NCBI RefSeq assembly: GCF_005116505.1
Contig: NZ_SWBR01000004.1
Span: 404,830-468,829, forward strand
Source: Pedobacter polaris
GTDB lineage: Bacteria > Bacteroidota > Bacteroidia > Sphingobacteriales > Sphingobacteriaceae
Direction of reading: 5' to 3'
Length of the DNA stretch: 64,000 nucleotides
In this document: piece after piece, positions 35,081 to 44,482 of the stretch
Position numbering within the stretch: position 1 is the first letter of the stretch
Layout: each line of letters starts with the position of its first letter
Program-made: the position numbers and the translations under genes
The notes under the pieces: model-generated
Database searches by the model: none
What the model was told of the DNA's origin: nothing
The model's input: only the letters and a program-made list of their open reading frames with translations

Positions 35081-38000
35081 ATGAGATTATCAAAATCAAA
35101 ATATATAGTATGTCTGCTGTTTTTATGGACGACAGTACTAAACGTTTATGGGCAAAAGCCTGATGAACAATTAACTGTAAAGGGAAGGGTAGTAGATCAA
35201 GATAAAAAACCTTTACCTGGAGTTGCTATCTCCATACAGGAAGATAAAAAGAACACAACTTTTAATACCGATGGCAATGGTAATTTTACCATTGAAGCAT
35301 CTACCAGTGATGTATTGGTGTTTAAAATGGTTGGTTATGGAACGATACTGAAACCTGCTGGAGAATTAAACATGGGTGATATTGTTTTAACCAAATCTTT
35401 AGTAGATGCAGGTGATAATGATTTAGTTTACATCCCGTTTGGGGTAAGAAAAAAGAGAGAAGTTACAGCAACGATCAGTACCATCTCAGCAACTAATCTT
35501 CCTCAAATACCTTCCTCTTCATTAACCAATGTATTTACAGGCAGGTTACCAGGGTTATCGATCTATCCAAGTGGTTCTCAACAGCCTGGTTATGATGTTT
35601 CTAGCTTTTTAGTTCGCGGCCGTTCATCTTATAACAGTAACCAGGAGCCCTTAATTTTAGTAGATGGAATTGAGCGTAATTTCGCTGCAATGGATTTGGG
35701 CGAGATAGAAAGTGTGAGTGTATTAAAAGATGCAGCAACTTTGGCATGGTATGGTATGTATGCTGCTAATGGTGTAATTTATGTAAAAACCAGACGTGGG
35801 AGTGCTACTTCAACCAAGGTAACTTTTGATGCTCAAGCCGGTTTACAAGCACCATTACAAATTGCTCGTCCGTTAGATTCTTATAGTTATGCAACTTTAT
35901 ATAACGAAGCATCTATTAATAGTGGAGGAGCAGCAGTTTATAGTCCGGCAGCATTACAAGCTTATCAGGATGGTTCTGATCCAATTAAATATCCAAACAA
36001 TAATTTTGTAAAGGATTTTACTAAAAGTGTAGCACCAACACAACGTTATGTGGCTACGGTAACTGGTGGTAATGCTTATTTAAAGTATTACACTTTGTTA
36101 AGCGCCTATCAACAAGGTGGCTTTTATAAAGGTGGTTATAACGAAACTTATGATGCCAATACCAATTTCACTAGGTATAATTTGAGAACAAATATAGACC
36201 TGCATGTTAATAAAAACTTAGATGTGGCTTTAGATATTGGTGGAAGGATTACAAATTTAACTTTCCCTAACCAAGGTACAGCTGCCTTTTTAAATGCGGT
36301 TTATTCTACACCAGCAAATGCATTTCCTGTAATCAATCCGAATGGATCTTATGGTGGAACTTCAATTTTTCCTACAAGCAATCCGCAAGCTATGTTAGAG
36401 GCAAGAGGTGCAAGTACAGATTTAGTACGTAATATGATAGCCACTATTAGCGCCAGACAAAAAATGGATGGCATTCTAAAAGGCTTATCGGCAGAAGTAT
36501 TTTATGCCTATGATATTGCAGGTGCTTATCGTTCTGGTTTTACACAAACTTATGCTACTTCAGAATTGCTTCCAACAGGTTTGTATCAAACTTATGGAAC
36601 AGCATCCAAGGTAGATTATTTGGGCAATTCCTTCTCGGGCAACGTCAAAAAAAGTGAGTTTTGGGCTGGTTTAGATTACGATAGAACTTTCGGGCAAAGT
36701 GATATTAAATTCAGTTCGAGGGTTTCGAGACAAATTTATTCTGTATTTGGTAATCTTGACACTAAACGTGAAGGTATCTCCAATCGTTTAACCTATGGGT
36801 TTAAACAACGTTATTTTGTTGATTTAACTGCAGGTTATTCTAGTTCAGAAAATTTTGCAGTTGGACAGAGGTTTGGATTTTTTCCTGCAGCATCAGTAGG
36901 CTGGATCATCTCTGATGAAAACTTCATGAAAGGTACAAGCTCATTTCTTGATTTCTTAAAAATTAGAGGCTCTTATGGTTTAGTAGGTAACGATGCTATT
37001 GGAAGTGCGAGAAGATTTGCATTTAACGATTTCTTCTCAAGAAGCACAACTGGTTATACTTTTGGTACTGGTTATACTGCTAATGGTGGTACAGCTCAAT
37101 TGGCATTGGGTAATCCTTACTTAACATGGGAAAAAGCTTACAAAACAAGTGTTGGTTTTGATGCCAAAATGTTAAAGCAATCACTATCTATTAGTGCTGA
37201 TTATTTCTATGAAATTAGAAAAGATTTAGCAACTGGCTCTCAATTACCTAGTACATTGGGTCAGACTTTAGTTTATGTAAATGAGGGAGAAGCCTCTTAC
37301 AGGGGATTTGAAACTGGTATTAGTTACAACAAGAAAATTGGAAGTGTTAATTTAAACGTTTTCGGTAATTATACGTATCAAACCAGTAAAATCTTAAAAA
37401 TTAACGAAGCAGCTAATTTGCCATGGTATCAAAAATCTGTTGGTCACCCAATTACAAGTGTAATCAGCCCGGCTGCAACTGCTAACTCTGGCGCAGGTTA
37501 CATCAGTAGCATGTATAAAGCCATGGGTATTTTCCAAACTCAAGCAGAAATAGATGCAGCTCCAAAACAATTATTAGCTAAGGATGTAAAACCTGGCGAC
37601 ATTAGATATGTAGATCAAAATGGTGATGGTATCATTAATGGTTTAGATATCGTTAAAACAGATTACAATTTTGTACCTAACTCAGTTTTTGGTTTTGGTG
37701 CTACGGTTGCTGTTAAAGGTTTTGATTTGAATTTCTTGTTGCAAGGAACGGTAGGTAGTTCAGTTACCATCAACCAGTTGGTAAATGCAGGAAACACAAA
37801 CAATGGCTTCTTAAATCAATTTAGTGTTGATAGATGGACACCTACAAATACATCAGCCCCTTACCCAAGATTATTAATTGCTGAGCGTGGTAACAATACG
37901 GTTAACTCTGACTTCTGGATTCGCTCAAGTGATTACGTGAGATTGAAAAACTTAGAACTGGGTTATTCATTAAATGACAGGTTCGTTAAAAGACTGAAAT

Positions 38001-38155
38001 TATCACAATTGAGATTTTATGTAAGTGGCTTAAACCTATTAACGTTTAGTAAATTAAACGATTTAAACATTGATCCTGAGTTGCCAGAGTCTGGTTTTAA
38101 CTCCTCATATCCGTATATGAAGATCTATTCATTCGGTGTTAACTTGAAATTTTAA
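35081..38155 (+). CDS. SusC/RagA TonB-linked outer membrane transporter (second)
   Basis: 1024 aa. A signal peptide is followed by a carboxypeptidase-regulatory-like domain (V-K-G-R-V-V-D-Q near residue 30, and L-P-G-V-A-I-S). The plug has V-R-G-R-S-S-Y-N-S, L-V-D-G-I-E-R-N and S-V-L-K-D-A-A-T-L-A-W-Y-G, and the C-terminus is L-K-F. It diverges clearly from the first SusC in the plug and barrel, so the two pairs likely take up different fragments or have different specificities. It starts 35 bases after the first susD, so transcription is probably continuous. Confidence 0.92.
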   Translation: MRLSKSKYIVCLLFLWTTVLNVYGQKPDEQLTVKGRVVDQDKKPLPGVAISIQEDKKNTTFNTDGNGNFTIEASTSDVLVFKMVGYGTILKPAGELNMGDIVLTKSLVDAGDNDLVYIPFGVRKKREVTATISTISATNLPQIPSSSLTNVFTGRLPGLSIYPSGSQQPGYDVSSFLVRGRSSYNSNQEPLILVDGIERNFAAMDLGEIESVSVLKDAATLAWYGMYAANGVIYVKTRRGSATSTKVTFDAQAGLQAPLQIARPLDSYSYATLYNEASINSGGAAVYSPAALQAYQDGSDPIKYPNNNFVKDFTKSVAPTQRYVATVTGGNAYLKYYTLLSAYQQGGFYKGGYNETYDANTNFTRYNLRTNIDLHVNKNLDVALDIGGRITNLTFPNQGTAAFLNAVYSTPANAFPVINPNGSYGGTSIFPTSNPQAMLEARGASTDLVRNMIATISARQKMDGILKGLSAEVFYAYDIAGAYRSGFTQTYATSELLPTGLYQTYGTASKVDYLGNSFSGNVKKSEFWAGLDYDRTFGQSDIKFSSRVSRQIYSVFGNLDTKREGISNRLTYGFKQRYFVDLTAGYSSSENFAVGQRFGFFPAASVGWIISDENFMKGTSSFLDFLKIRGSYGLVGNDAIGSARRFAFNDFFSRSTTGYTFGTGYTANGGTAQLALGNPYLTWEKAYKTSVGFDAKMLKQSLSISADYFYEIRKDLATGSQLPSTLGQTLVYVNEGEASYRGFETGISYNKKIGSVNLNVFGNYTYQTSKILKINEAANLPWYQKSVGHPITSVISPAATANSGAGYISSMYKAMGIFQTQAEIDAAPKQLLAKDVKPGDIRYVDQNGDGIINGLDIVKTDYNFVPNSVFGFGATVAVKGFDLNFLLQGTVGSSVTINQLVNAGNTNNGFLNQFSVDRWTPTNTSAPYPRLLIAERGNNTVNSDFWIRSSDYVRLKNLELGYSLNDRFVKRLKLSQLRFYVSGLNLLTFSKLNDLNIDPELPESGFNSSYPYMKIYSFGVNLKF

Positions 38156-38157
38156 TT

Positions 38158-39933
38158 ATGATGAAGATGAAAAAAAATATATGCTATATCTTCCTTGCGG
38201 TGATGTTAATCTCACAAGGATGTGAAAAAGATAGCTTTCTTCAAGATGGGTCGTTTAGTGGTGGTAATGATGTTACCGAGGCTCAACTTTGGGCTAACCC
38301 AGATTATGCTAGAAACTTTTTAAATAATGTTTATGCCTCACTACAAGAAAGATATAATGTAGATGGCGATGGAGGCATATTGGCATCAGGGTCTGATGAG
38401 GCAGTAAACTCTAATCCAAATGGTGGAATAACTATTTTAAATAATGGTACTTGGGGCCCAGTAAGAACATTTGATGATGTTTACAGCAATATGTATGCTG
38501 GTATTCGTAAAGCAAATACGTTTATCGAAAAAGCACCAACCAGTCCTTTTATTGTTTTAGATGAGTTGTTACCTGCTAACGTTGCAGCAAACCAAACTTA
38601 CGAGTTACAACTGGCTCGTTTAGTTGGGCAAGCTTATTTCTTAAAAGCATTTTTCGAATTTGAATTATTGAAACGTTATGGCAGTTTTGTAATTGTAAAT
38701 AAAACTTTAACTGTTAATGATGAATTAGATGTGCCTCGTAATACATTTGATGAATGTGTGGCCCAAATATCTAAAGATTGTGAGGATGCAATATCAAGAT
38801 TGCCATTATCTCCTTCTGAGTGGAATGCTGCAAATAGAGGTAGGGCAACTGGCACAGCGGCGATGGCATTAAAAGCAAGATTGTTATTATATGCGGCTAG
38901 TCCACAATACAATCCAACTAATGATGTAACTAAGTGGCAGGCAGCTGCTGATGCAGCTAAAAGAATAATGGATACTGGTAAACACGGCATTTATACTTCT
39001 TATCCAAATATTTGGTTGTGGAATACTGCTGGAGCATTTAATACTGAAGTTATTTTTGCAACATCTGCTACTGCTACAGTTGCTATTGAGCAAAACAATG
39101 CACCTGTAAGTTATGATGCAGCTAATGGACGTACAAATCCAACACAAGAAATGGTTGATGCATATGAAATGAAAACTACAGGTAAACCAATTACTGATGG
39201 TACTTCTGGTTATAGTGCAAATGCACCTTATGTTGGTAGAGATCCGAGATTTGGATTTTCAGTTTTGTATAACTCCCCTTCAATACAACCTGCTGTTTCA
39301 ACTAATCCTCTTTATGTATTAACGTTATTTAAAACCAAACCTGTTGAAACTTTTGTTGGCGGTAAAGATGGCTTAGGCTTAAATGTTAATGCTACAAAAA
39401 CAGGTTATTACATGCGTAAATTTTTAAGTGAAAGTGCTTCTTGGGCTGGTACAACAACTACCATTCGTCGTCCATGGATTTATTTTAGATATGCAGAGGT
39501 ACTGTTAAACTATGCAGAAGCATTAAACGAAGCCCAGGGTACGGCAGCAATGACACAAGTATTGGCAGCAGTAAATTTGGTACGTGCTAGATCTGGTGTT
39601 GCTATGCCTGCACTACAAACTACAAATCCGACTGGTAATGGTTATGTAGCCCCAAATCAAATAGAAATTCGTAAACGTATTCGTAACGAGCGTAGGGTAG
39701 AATTAGCTTTTGAAGAACATCGTTTCTTTGATGTTCGCCGTTGGAAAGAAGGAGAAACTACTTTTAACGGACCAGTAAGCGGAATGAGAATTGTTCCAAC
39801 TTCTGCAACAACATTTACTTATACCAGATTCACTGTTGAAAACAGGTCTTTTGTTGCTAGAAACTATTTATATCCCATTTCTCAGAATGAATTGAACAGG
39901 GCAACTAAACTTGGTCAAAATACTGGATATTAA
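38158..39933 (+). CDS. SusD/RagB surface glycan-binding lipoprotein (second)
   Basis: 591 aa; lipidation site C22 in I-S-Q-G-C-E-K. SusD features include A-Y-F-L-K-A-F-F-E-F-E-L-L-K-R-Y-G, A-L-K-A-R-L-L-L-Y-A-A-S-P-Q-Y-N-P and the C-terminal R-N-E-R-R-V-E-L-A-F-E-E-H-R-F-F-D-V-R-R-W. It starts 2 bases after the second susC stop. Several ATGs lie at the start; the first at 38158 gives the sensible signal peptide. The REP-like composite follows its stop. Confidence 0.92.
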   Translation: MMKMKKNICYIFLAVMLISQGCEKDSFLQDGSFSGGNDVTEAQLWANPDYARNFLNNVYASLQERYNVDGDGGILASGSDEAVNSNPNGGITILNNGTWGPVRTFDDVYSNMYAGIRKANTFIEKAPTSPFIVLDELLPANVAANQTYELQLARLVGQAYFLKAFFEFELLKRYGSFVIVNKTLTVNDELDVPRNTFDECVAQISKDCEDAISRLPLSPSEWNAANRGRATGTAAMALKARLLLYAASPQYNPTNDVTKWQAAADAAKRIMDTGKHGIYTSYPNIWLWNTAGAFNTEVIFATSATATVAIEQNNAPVSYDAANGRTNPTQEMVDAYEMKTTGKPITDGTSGYSANAPYVGRDPRFGFSVLYNSPSIQPAVSTNPLYVLTLFKTKPVETFVGGKDGLGLNVNATKTGYYMRKFLSESASWAGTTTTIRRPWIYFRYAEVLLNYAEALNEAQGTAAMTQVLAAVNLVRARSGVAMPALQTTNPTGNGYVAPNQIEIRKRIRNERRVELAFEEHRFFDVRRWKEGETTFNGPVSGMRIVPTSATTFTYTRFTVENRSFVARNYLYPISQNELNRATKLGQNTGY

Positions 39934-39957
39934 TTTTAAAATTAAAATCTGAAGATT

Positions 39958-40041
39958 CGTCATTCCCACGCAGGTGGGAATCTTAAAGCGTAAAAAAAAT
40001 AACACAGCGCATTACGATACCCAATCAAGTTGGGTATGACG
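39958..40041. repeat. composite of two inverted REP-like palindromes
   Basis: The left palindrome has arms ATTCCCAC and GTGGGAAT (39962-39981), preceded by CGTC. The right has ATACCCAA and TTGGGTAT (40017-40037), followed by GACG. The two face each other, so the 84-base unit is bounded by CGTC and GACG. Arm bases differ from the 29350 copy but stay paired. The element separates the susCD pairs from the enzyme genes and may end or stabilise transcripts. Confidence 0.6.
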
Positions 40042-40116
40042 GATTTTCAAAATATTTCTGCTAAAAATACATTGAAATACTTTGTTACAACTTCATTCAA
40101 AGATAAAAACCAAACC

Positions 40117-41946
40117 ATGTTAAAGTTAAAATATAGACTACTTATAATTTGCCTCTCTTTATTTTCAGTTAGCACTTACGCCCAAGTTAGCTCTATACAA
40201 AATATCCAATCTCGTAAAATTCTAAGCCTAAATGGCAAATGGAATTATATTGTAGATCCTTATGAAAATGGGTTTTATGATTATAGGCATGATCCTTTTG
40301 ATCAATCTAAATCTGGCTCTGGTGGTTTTTATGACGATAGAGTTCAAAAGGACAAAACAGAGTTAATTGAATATAATTTCGATCTTTCACCACAAATGAA
40401 CGTTCCCGGCGACTGGAATTCTCAATCTGAAAAGCTAGAATTGTATGAAGGAACAGTTTGGTTAAGACGTAAGTTTAATGCACAGCCAGAAACAGACAAA
40501 AGGTATTTTGTTTATTTCGGTGCGGTAAATTATGAAGCCCACGTTTACCTTAATGGTAAAAAATTAGGTATCCACAAAGGTGGATTTACCCCTTTTCAAT
40601 TTGAAGTTACTGGAAAGTTAAAGGCCGGAGAAAACTCATTAGTTGTTAAAGCAGATAATACTAGGAAACCAGATGAAATACCCACTATAAATACAGATTG
40701 GTGGAATTATGGGGGTATTACTAGAGATGTGTTTTTGGCAGAATTGCCAGCGCATTACATTAATGATTATAAATTACAATTAATTAAAGGCAGTAACAAT
40801 ACCTTAAATTTTGTTGTAAAATTAGCAGACGCAACCGCCGGACAAGAAATTACAGTTGCCATCCCAGAATTAAAGTTAGAAAAAACTTTTACTACAGATG
40901 CTGAAGGCAAAATCAATCAGCAATTTCAATGGAACAAAATTAACCTTTGGTCTCCAGAAAAACCTAAACTTTATGCAGTAACTATTAAGTCTGCAAATGA
41001 AAATATTCAAGATAAAATTGGTTTCAGAACCATAGAAACTAGTGGAAATAATATTTTACTAAATGGCAAATCAATTTTTTTAAGAGGAATTTCCATTCAT
41101 GATGAAAACCCATTGTTAGCAGGGCGATTACGTTCTGAGGGCGACATGAGAATGATGTTGCAATGGGCAAAAGAAATGAATTGTAATTATGTGCGTTTGG
41201 CCCATTATCCGCATAACGAAGAGATGGTTCGCTTAGCTGATGAAATGGGATTGTTGGTATGGGCGGAAGTGCCTGTATATTGGACCATTAGCTGGGAAAA
41301 TCCGGCAACTTATGCAAATGCGAAACAACAGTTAACAGATTTAATTGTAAGGGATAAAAACCGTGCAAGTGTTATTGTGTGGTCTATTGGTAATGAAACG
41401 CCATTAAGTAGTCCACGTTTAAGTTTCATGAGCAATTTAGCAGAAACGGCAAGAAGCTTGGATGATACACGTTTGGTAGCTGCTGCTTTAGAAGTGCACA
41501 GAGAAGGCAATACTATTATTTTAAATGATCCACTGGGAGAAAAAATTGATTTGGTAAGCTTTAATGAATATGCTGGTTGGTATTGGGGTGGAACACCAAG
41601 CGAAATCACTCGTTATAGTTTCAATATCAAATACAATAAACCAGTAGTGATTACAGAATTTGGGGGTGATGCACTAGGAGGCTTCCATGCCGATGAGAAT
41701 ACCCGTTGGAGTGAAGAATACCAAGAGGCTTTGTATAAAAATCAAATTACCATGCTAAGCAAAATTGATGCACTAAGAGGTATGACCCCATGGATTTTAA
41801 CTGATTTTAGATCTCCGCGTAGACAACATCCTGTGTATCAGAATTTTTGGAACCGTAAAGGCTTAATTAGTGAAACTGGTAAAAAGAAAAAGGCATTCTT
41901 TGTGCTCCAAGATTTTTATAACCAAATGCAAGTTAAATACAAATAG
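40117..41946 (+). CDS. glycoside hydrolase family 2 (beta-glucuronidase/beta-galactosidase-like)
   Basis: 609 aa from the ATG at 40117, where M-L-K-L-K-Y-R-L-L opens a signal peptide ending S-T-Y-A-Q. The frame is open from 40030, but those codons overlap the REP-like element. The order is sugar-binding jelly roll, Ig-like domain and TIM barrel. E427 in V-W-S-I-G-N-E is the acid/base and E514 in I-T-E-F-G-G the nucleophile. The shape is closest to beta-glucuronidase-type GH2 enzymes, and a glucuronate pathway gene (uxuA) is in the locus; the specificity is still inference. It is periplasmic or exported. Confidence 0.88.
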   Translation: MLKLKYRLLIICLSLFSVSTYAQVSSIQNIQSRKILSLNGKWNYIVDPYENGFYDYRHDPFDQSKSGSGGFYDDRVQKDKTELIEYNFDLSPQMNVPGDWNSQSEKLELYEGTVWLRRKFNAQPETDKRYFVYFGAVNYEAHVYLNGKKLGIHKGGFTPFQFEVTGKLKAGENSLVVKADNTRKPDEIPTINTDWWNYGGITRDVFLAELPAHYINDYKLQLIKGSNNTLNFVVKLADATAGQEITVAIPELKLEKTFTTDAEGKINQQFQWNKINLWSPEKPKLYAVTIKSANENIQDKIGFRTIETSGNNILLNGKSIFLRGISIHDENPLLAGRLRSEGDMRMMLQWAKEMNCNYVRLAHYPHNEEMVRLADEMGLLVWAEVPVYWTISWENPATYANAKQQLTDLIVRDKNRASVIVWSIGNETPLSSPRLSFMSNLAETARSLDDTRLVAAALEVHREGNTIILNDPLGEKIDLVSFNEYAGWYWGGTPSEITRYSFNIKYNKPVVITEFGGDALGGFHADENTRWSEEYQEALYKNQITMLSKIDALRGMTPWILTDFRSPRRQHPVYQNFWNRKGLISETGKKKKAFFVLQDFYNQMQVKYK

Positions 41947-41947
41947 C

Positions 41948-43369
41948 ATGAAAAAGGTTTTAGGTGTTTTTGCAAGCTTAGTTTATTTTGTGGTTAGCAC
42001 CGCTGTTGCCCAAGATAGTTTAGATTTTAAGCAAAGAGTAGCTGTTCGTAAAGTATTGAACAATTCTTCTGATAAGAGCTCCTTTACACCTTATAGAGAA
42101 TTTGCTACAAGAACATTGGCTAGCTTAACTGGGTTTAAAAAGAAAGCGATAAAAAAGGATGTGTATGGAGGTAGATTAGATAGAAAAGAATCGGCTACCG
42201 GATTTTACTACACCAAAAAAATTGGAAATAGATGGTGGGCAATTGATCCTAACGGATACTTATTCTTGCATAATGCAGTAAATGCAGTAAGCATGGGCTC
42301 ATCAGATAGGAATAAAAGTGCTTTTGAAAAAGAGTTTGTAACAGAAAACCAATGGATAACCAAAACCCAAGAATTATTAATTGCAAATGGATTTAATGGG
42401 GTTGGAGCTTGGTCAAATACAAAAGTGATTGCCAATTCGCCTCTACAAAAAACAAAACCTTTAGCTTATACCATCAACCTTGATTTTATGAGTGCTTATG
42501 GCGATAAAAGAGGAGGGACATACATTGTTCCAGGTCATAAAGGCTATCCAAACAATGTAATTTTCGTTTTTGATCCTCAGTTTGAAGAGTTCTGTGATCA
42601 ATATGCAAAGCGAATAACGGCTAATCAACATGATCCTAACCTTTTTGGCTATTTCTCTGATAACGAAATGCCTCTAGGAATTAAAAATTTGGATGGTTAT
42701 CTGACCTTGAAAAATCAGGAAGATCCTGGTTACCTCGTTGCGAAAAAATGGATTGATGAAAAGGGAATTTCAGTAGATAAAATCACTGATGCTCATCGCC
42801 TTGCATTTTTAGAAATTGTAGCTGACAAGTACTTTTCCATTGTTTCAAAAGCAATCAAAAAGTACGATCCTAACCACATGTACTTAGGTTGCAGGTTTCA
42901 TGGTCAACAATCCAAATGGGAGCCTTTATGGAAATCTGCTGGTAAATATACCGATGCAATTTCTATGAATTATTATAACGCTTGGACCCCAAACCAAGCT
43001 GAAATGGCTAACTGGGCAAATTGGTCTGGCAAACCTTTTTTAATTACCGAGTGGTATGTTAAAGCAGATGATTCTGGATTAGGCAATACAGCAGGAGCAG
43101 GTTGGGTTGTTAAAACCCAGCAAGATAGAGGCTTATTTTATCAAAACTTTACCCTTGGATTAATAGAATCTAAGAATTGTATAGGCTGGCATTGGTTTAA
43201 ATATTTAGATAATGATCCTGAACAAAAAGGAGCAGAACCATCAAATACAAATGCCAATAAAGGGATAGTAAATAATGATTATCAACTCTATTCACCTTTG
43301 GTTGATAAAATGAGAGAATTAAATGCTCAAATGTATCAGCTCACAGATTTTTTTGATAAAAAGAAATAA
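41948..43369 (+). CDS. clan GH-A glycoside hydrolase, agarase-like, family not assigned
   Basis: 473 aa from the ATG at 41948, with a signal peptide ending A-V-A-Q; the frame is open further upstream but runs into the GH2 gene. Features include W-A-I-D-P-N-G-Y-L-F near residue 90, and F-G-Y-F-S-D-N-E-M-P with a likely acid/base Glu. A late I-T-E-W-Y-V-K-A-D-D-S-G holds the likely nucleophile. Such proteins are often annotated as agarase, but I cannot place it in GH50, GH86 or another family from the sequence alone. It sits 1 base after the GH2 gene and 14 bases before the GH10 gene. Confidence 0.65.
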   Translation: MKKVLGVFASLVYFVVSTAVAQDSLDFKQRVAVRKVLNNSSDKSSFTPYREFATRTLASLTGFKKKAIKKDVYGGRLDRKESATGFYYTKKIGNRWWAIDPNGYLFLHNAVNAVSMGSSDRNKSAFEKEFVTENQWITKTQELLIANGFNGVGAWSNTKVIANSPLQKTKPLAYTINLDFMSAYGDKRGGTYIVPGHKGYPNNVIFVFDPQFEEFCDQYAKRITANQHDPNLFGYFSDNEMPLGIKNLDGYLTLKNQEDPGYLVAKKWIDEKGISVDKITDAHRLAFLEIVADKYFSIVSKAIKKYDPNHMYLGCRFHGQQSKWEPLWKSAGKYTDAISMNYYNAWTPNQAEMANWANWSGKPFLITEWYVKADDSGLGNTAGAGWVVKTQQDRGLFYQNFTLGLIESKNCIGWHWFKYLDNDPEQKGAEPSNTNANKGIVNNDYQLYSPLVDKMRELNAQMYQLTDFFDKKK

Positions 43370-43383
43370 ACATTTAAACCAGT

Positions 43384-44460
43384 ATGAAAAAATATTTAAG
43401 CCTCATTTTAACTCTCTTCATTTCGTTTGTAGCATGTTCTAAAAAATCACAAACTACAATAGCTCCAGAAATTTCTCCAGAAATTGTAGTGATTGGAACT
43501 GGCTCTTTAAAAGAGAAATTACCTTTTCCGGTTGGCGCTGCGTTAAATGTTGGTTCGTTAAAAAACAATACCAATTATCGCAATTTGGTAATTAAAGAAT
43601 TCAATAGCGTAACCGCAGAAAATGCAATGAAGATGAATGCATTACACCCGTCAATAGACACCTACAATTGGACAGATGCAGATTACTTGGTAGATTTTGC
43701 AAAAACAAATGGCAAGCGGGTTCATGGCCATACTTTAAACTGGTATAAATCGCTTCCAACTTGGGTAAATAACTTTAATGGTACTACTGCACAATGGGAA
43801 GATTTATTAAAAACCCATATAGAAACTGTGGTTGGTCATTTTAAAGGCAAAGTAGCTTCATGGGATGTGGTTAACGAAGCATTAGAAGATGATGGAACCT
43901 ATCGCAATAGCATTTGGGTACAAAAACTTGGAGTAGGATATATTGCAAGAGCTTTTCAATATGCCAGAAATGCAGATCCAGATGCACTGTTGTTTTACAA
44001 TGATTACGGGCATGAGTACAGTGCCACAAAGCGGGCTGCAATAATTAAACTGGTTACAGATTTAAAAGCTAGTGGTGTGCCTATAGATGGCATTGGTTTA
44101 CAAATGCATACCCGTTACAATCAAACCGACGCTAATCTTACGGCAGCCATTACAACTGCGGCTGCAACAGGTTTAAAAGTTCATATCTCTGAGCTAGATA
44201 TTGCATTGAATCCAGATAATAGCCCAACACTAACCTATACAACTGAACTAGCAGATTTGCAAGCTGCTAAATACAAGTTTATTGTTAAAACTTATAACAG
44301 TATTCCTAAAAGTCAGCAGTATGGTTTAACTACCTGGAATGTAACAGATGCAGATAGTTGGATACCACCAACATATAACCGTCCGGATTGGCCTTTACCA
44401 TTTGATCATTTATATCAAAGAAAAGCTGCTTATCAAGGCATTTTAGACGGAGTTAAATAA
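43384..44460 (+). CDS. GH10 endo-beta-1,4-xylanase-like lipoprotein
   Basis: 358 aa with a lipoprotein signal peptide (C18 in S-F-V-A-C-S). The GH10 signatures are clear: T-A-E-N-A-M-K early on, H-G-H-T-L-N-W, then D-V-V-N-E-A with acid/base E165, and H-I-S-E-L-D-I with nucleophile E270. The domain is complete and no CBM is attached. GH10 enzymes cleave internal beta-1,4-xylosidic links and some relatives act on related backbones. Lipid anchoring suggests a place at the outer membrane. It lies 14 bases after the agarase-like gene. Confidence 0.93.
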   Translation: MKKYLSLILTLFISFVACSKKSQTTIAPEISPEIVVIGTGSLKEKLPFPVGAALNVGSLKNNTNYRNLVIKEFNSVTAENAMKMNALHPSIDTYNWTDADYLVDFAKTNGKRVHGHTLNWYKSLPTWVNNFNGTTAQWEDLLKTHIETVVGHFKGKVASWDVVNEALEDDGTYRNSIWVQKLGVGYIARAFQYARNADPDALLFYNDYGHEYSATKRAAIIKLVTDLKASGVPIDGIGLQMHTRYNQTDANLTAAITTAAATGLKVHISELDIALNPDNSPTLTYTTELADLQAAKYKFIVKTYNSIPKSQQYGLTTWNVTDADSWIPPTYNRPDWPLPFDHLYQRKAAYQGILDGVK

Positions 44461-44482
44461 TTAAGAAGATAATAAGTATATA

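Noticed and set aside
40030..40116. N-terminal extension of the first GH2 gene
   Set aside because: The ATG at 40030 lies inside a REP-like palindrome and the extra 29 residues precede a complete signal peptide that begins at 40117.
41870..41947. Upstream start for the agarase-like gene
   Set aside because: It would overlap the GH2 gene by 77 bases and put 26 residues ahead of a good signal peptide at 41948.
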